34,117 nt of DNA, taken from assembly GCA_029287235.1 (NCBI GenBank), contig JARFRM010000328.1:1-34117 (forward strand). Reading direction: 5' to 3'. Origin of the DNA: Thermoanaerobaculales bacterium. Its GTDB lineage: Bacteria > Acidobacteriota > Thermoanaerobaculia > Thermoanaerobaculales > Sulfomarinibacteraceae. Of this stretch, positions 33,485 through 34,117 are shown piece after piece. A program made the position numbers and the translations under genes. Every line of letters begins with the position of its first letter. Positions within the stretch are counted from its first letter, which is position 1. Under the pieces are notes generated by a model, which searched no databases, was not told the DNA's origin, and worked only from the letters and a program-made list of their open reading frames with translations.

Positions 33485-33740
33485 AAGGTTAGAAGGTGAG
33501 AAAGTTAGAAAGTTAGAAGGTTAGAGGGTTAGAGGGTTAGAGAGTTAGAAGGCCAACGGCGAGAGGCGACCACGCGTGCTGCCCGTCACTTCCTTACCTT
33601 CTCAACTTCTAACTTCCTCACCTTCTAACTTCCTCACCTTCTAACTTTCTCACCTTCTAACTTTCTCACCTTCTAACTTCCTCACCTTCTAACTTCCTCA
33701 CCTTCTAACTTTCTCACCTTCTAACTTTCTCACTTCCTTC
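33481..33740. repeat. Octamer array B: nine purine octamers, 36-bp centre, 19 pyrimidine octamers
   Basis: Nine in-phase octamers of form TKAGRRRG run from 33481 to 33552. A 36-bp GC-rich centre follows (33553-33588). Then 19 in-phase octamers of form CYYYCTMA run from 33589 to 33740, mostly as a 16-bp alternation of CCTTCTAA with CTTCCTCA or CTTTCTCA; the last two show edge changes. Segments of the two arms are complementary at 23 of 24 positions (33489-33512 against 33637-33660). The array reaches both flanking stop codons. Confidence 0.93.
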
Positions 33741-34117
33741 AATCCCAGACTCCGTCCGGGGTTGAAACCGGGGGCGGCTGCCACCGGAAGCGTTCGAGGT
33801 CGATCTTACCGCCCGGTGAGAACTCCACTCCCTCTTGCTCGAGCATCGATCTCTGCAGACCCGTCGGGATGTCCGGCAACCGATCGGTGGAGCAGCCCCC
33901 GGAGGCGTTGACGACCCGTTGCCAGGGCACGCCATCCGGGCAGCGGTGGAGCATCCACCCCACCGCCCGGGGCGAAATGCGGCTGCCCAGGCAGCCGGCA
34001 ATCTGGCCGTAGGTCATGACCTGACCCACCGGGATCGCCCGGACGATGGCAAAGACCTCGTCGCGGACCGAAACCGGTTTGCCTTCGAGGTCTCCGTGGA
34101 CACGGGCGTTGCCTCTG
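33739..34117 (-). CDS. Alkyltransferase-like protein (ATL), 5' end outside the window
   Basis: DNA-binding relative of O6-alkylguanine-DNA alkyltransferase; ATLs flag O6-alkylguanine for nucleotide excision repair rather than reversing it. The frame is open to the window end, giving about 125 visible residues. The helix-turn-helix entry VFAIVRAIPVGQVMTYGQIAG is clear, and the active-site region reads VPWQRVVNASGG where true transferases have PCHRV. Trp replaces the acceptor Cys, as in ATL/YbaZ. A shorter GTG start at 34029 would cut into the fold and is unlikely. The stop codon (33741-33739) straddles the edge of octamer array B. Convergent with mqnA. Confidence 0.88.
   Translation of the reverse strand, partial: RGNARVHGDLEGKPVSVRDEVFAIVRAIPVGQVMTYGQIAGCLGSRISPRAVGWMLHRCPDGVPWQRVVNASGGCSTDRLPDIPTGLQRSMLEQEGVEFSPGGKIDLERFRWQPPPVSTPDGVWD

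Overview
This is a GC-rich, gene-dense bacterial chromosome segment with about 22 protein genes, most on short operons. No rRNA, tRNA, CRISPR array, phage gene or transposase was seen. The mix of an Oar-like TonB-dependent receptor with an N-terminal carboxypeptidase-regulatory domain, FG-GAP propeller and secreted housekeeping-type proteins, a futalosine-pathway menaquinone gene (mqnA), and a GH172/DUF2961 lipoprotein suggests a Gram-negative, free-living bacterium, perhaps an Acidobacteriota member. That placement is inference; no lineage marker is present.

Layout. Positions 148-5260 (+): HD-domain nucleotidase, mutS, nagZ, queC. Positions 5510-7707 (-): feoA-feoB ferrous iron uptake. Positions 7991-11358 (+): a stand-alone long-form urocanase and an MgtC/DUF4010 membrane protein. 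Positions 11477-16632 (-): GH172-like lipoprotein overlapping a YkgJ cysteine-cluster gene, then secreted PhoD phosphatase with a clear terminator, then a GFA-fold protein coupled to a small membrane protein. Positions 16633-17212: a repeat-filled gap. Positions 17213-20769 (-): two overlapping ABC half-transporter genes forming an asymmetric heterodimer. Positions 20879-26977 (+): hpt, DUF423, then a translationally coupled trio of exported proteins (HtrA-like protease without PDZ, a 610-residue exported protein, a 12-repeat FG-GAP propeller). Positions 26978-27468: a CRP-like site, a short leader ORF, an intrinsic terminator and a repeat element. Positions 27469-28899 (+): HAD 5'-nucleotidase. 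Positions 29333-32221 (-): Oar-like outer-membrane receptor. Positions 32705-33484 (+): mqnA. Positions 33739 to the window end (-): alkyltransferase-like protein.

The most unusual signal is not a gene. Two convergent gene pairs (28.9-29.3 kb and 33.48-33.74 kb) are separated by arrays of a strict 8-bp repeat (consensus TKAGRRRG, complement CYYYCTMA). Each array is built as purine arm, short GC-rich centre, pyrimidine arm. The arrays supply the stop codon of the left-hand gene in both cases, carry a stop in almost every unit, and can fold back on themselves. In the second array the octamers plus a 36-bp centre make up the whole intergenic space, up to both stop codons. I interpret these as a repeat family that punctuates convergent gene ends; function is inference.

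Functional links: iron import (FeoAB), respiratory quinone synthesis (MqnA), nucleotide salvage and pool control (HD nucleotidase, Hpt, HAD nucleotidase), DNA repair (MutS, ATL), phosphate scavenging (PhoD), cell-wall recycling (NagZ) and queuosine synthesis (QueC) are core functions. The exported trio, the GH172 lipoprotein and the Oar-like receptor are surface functions.
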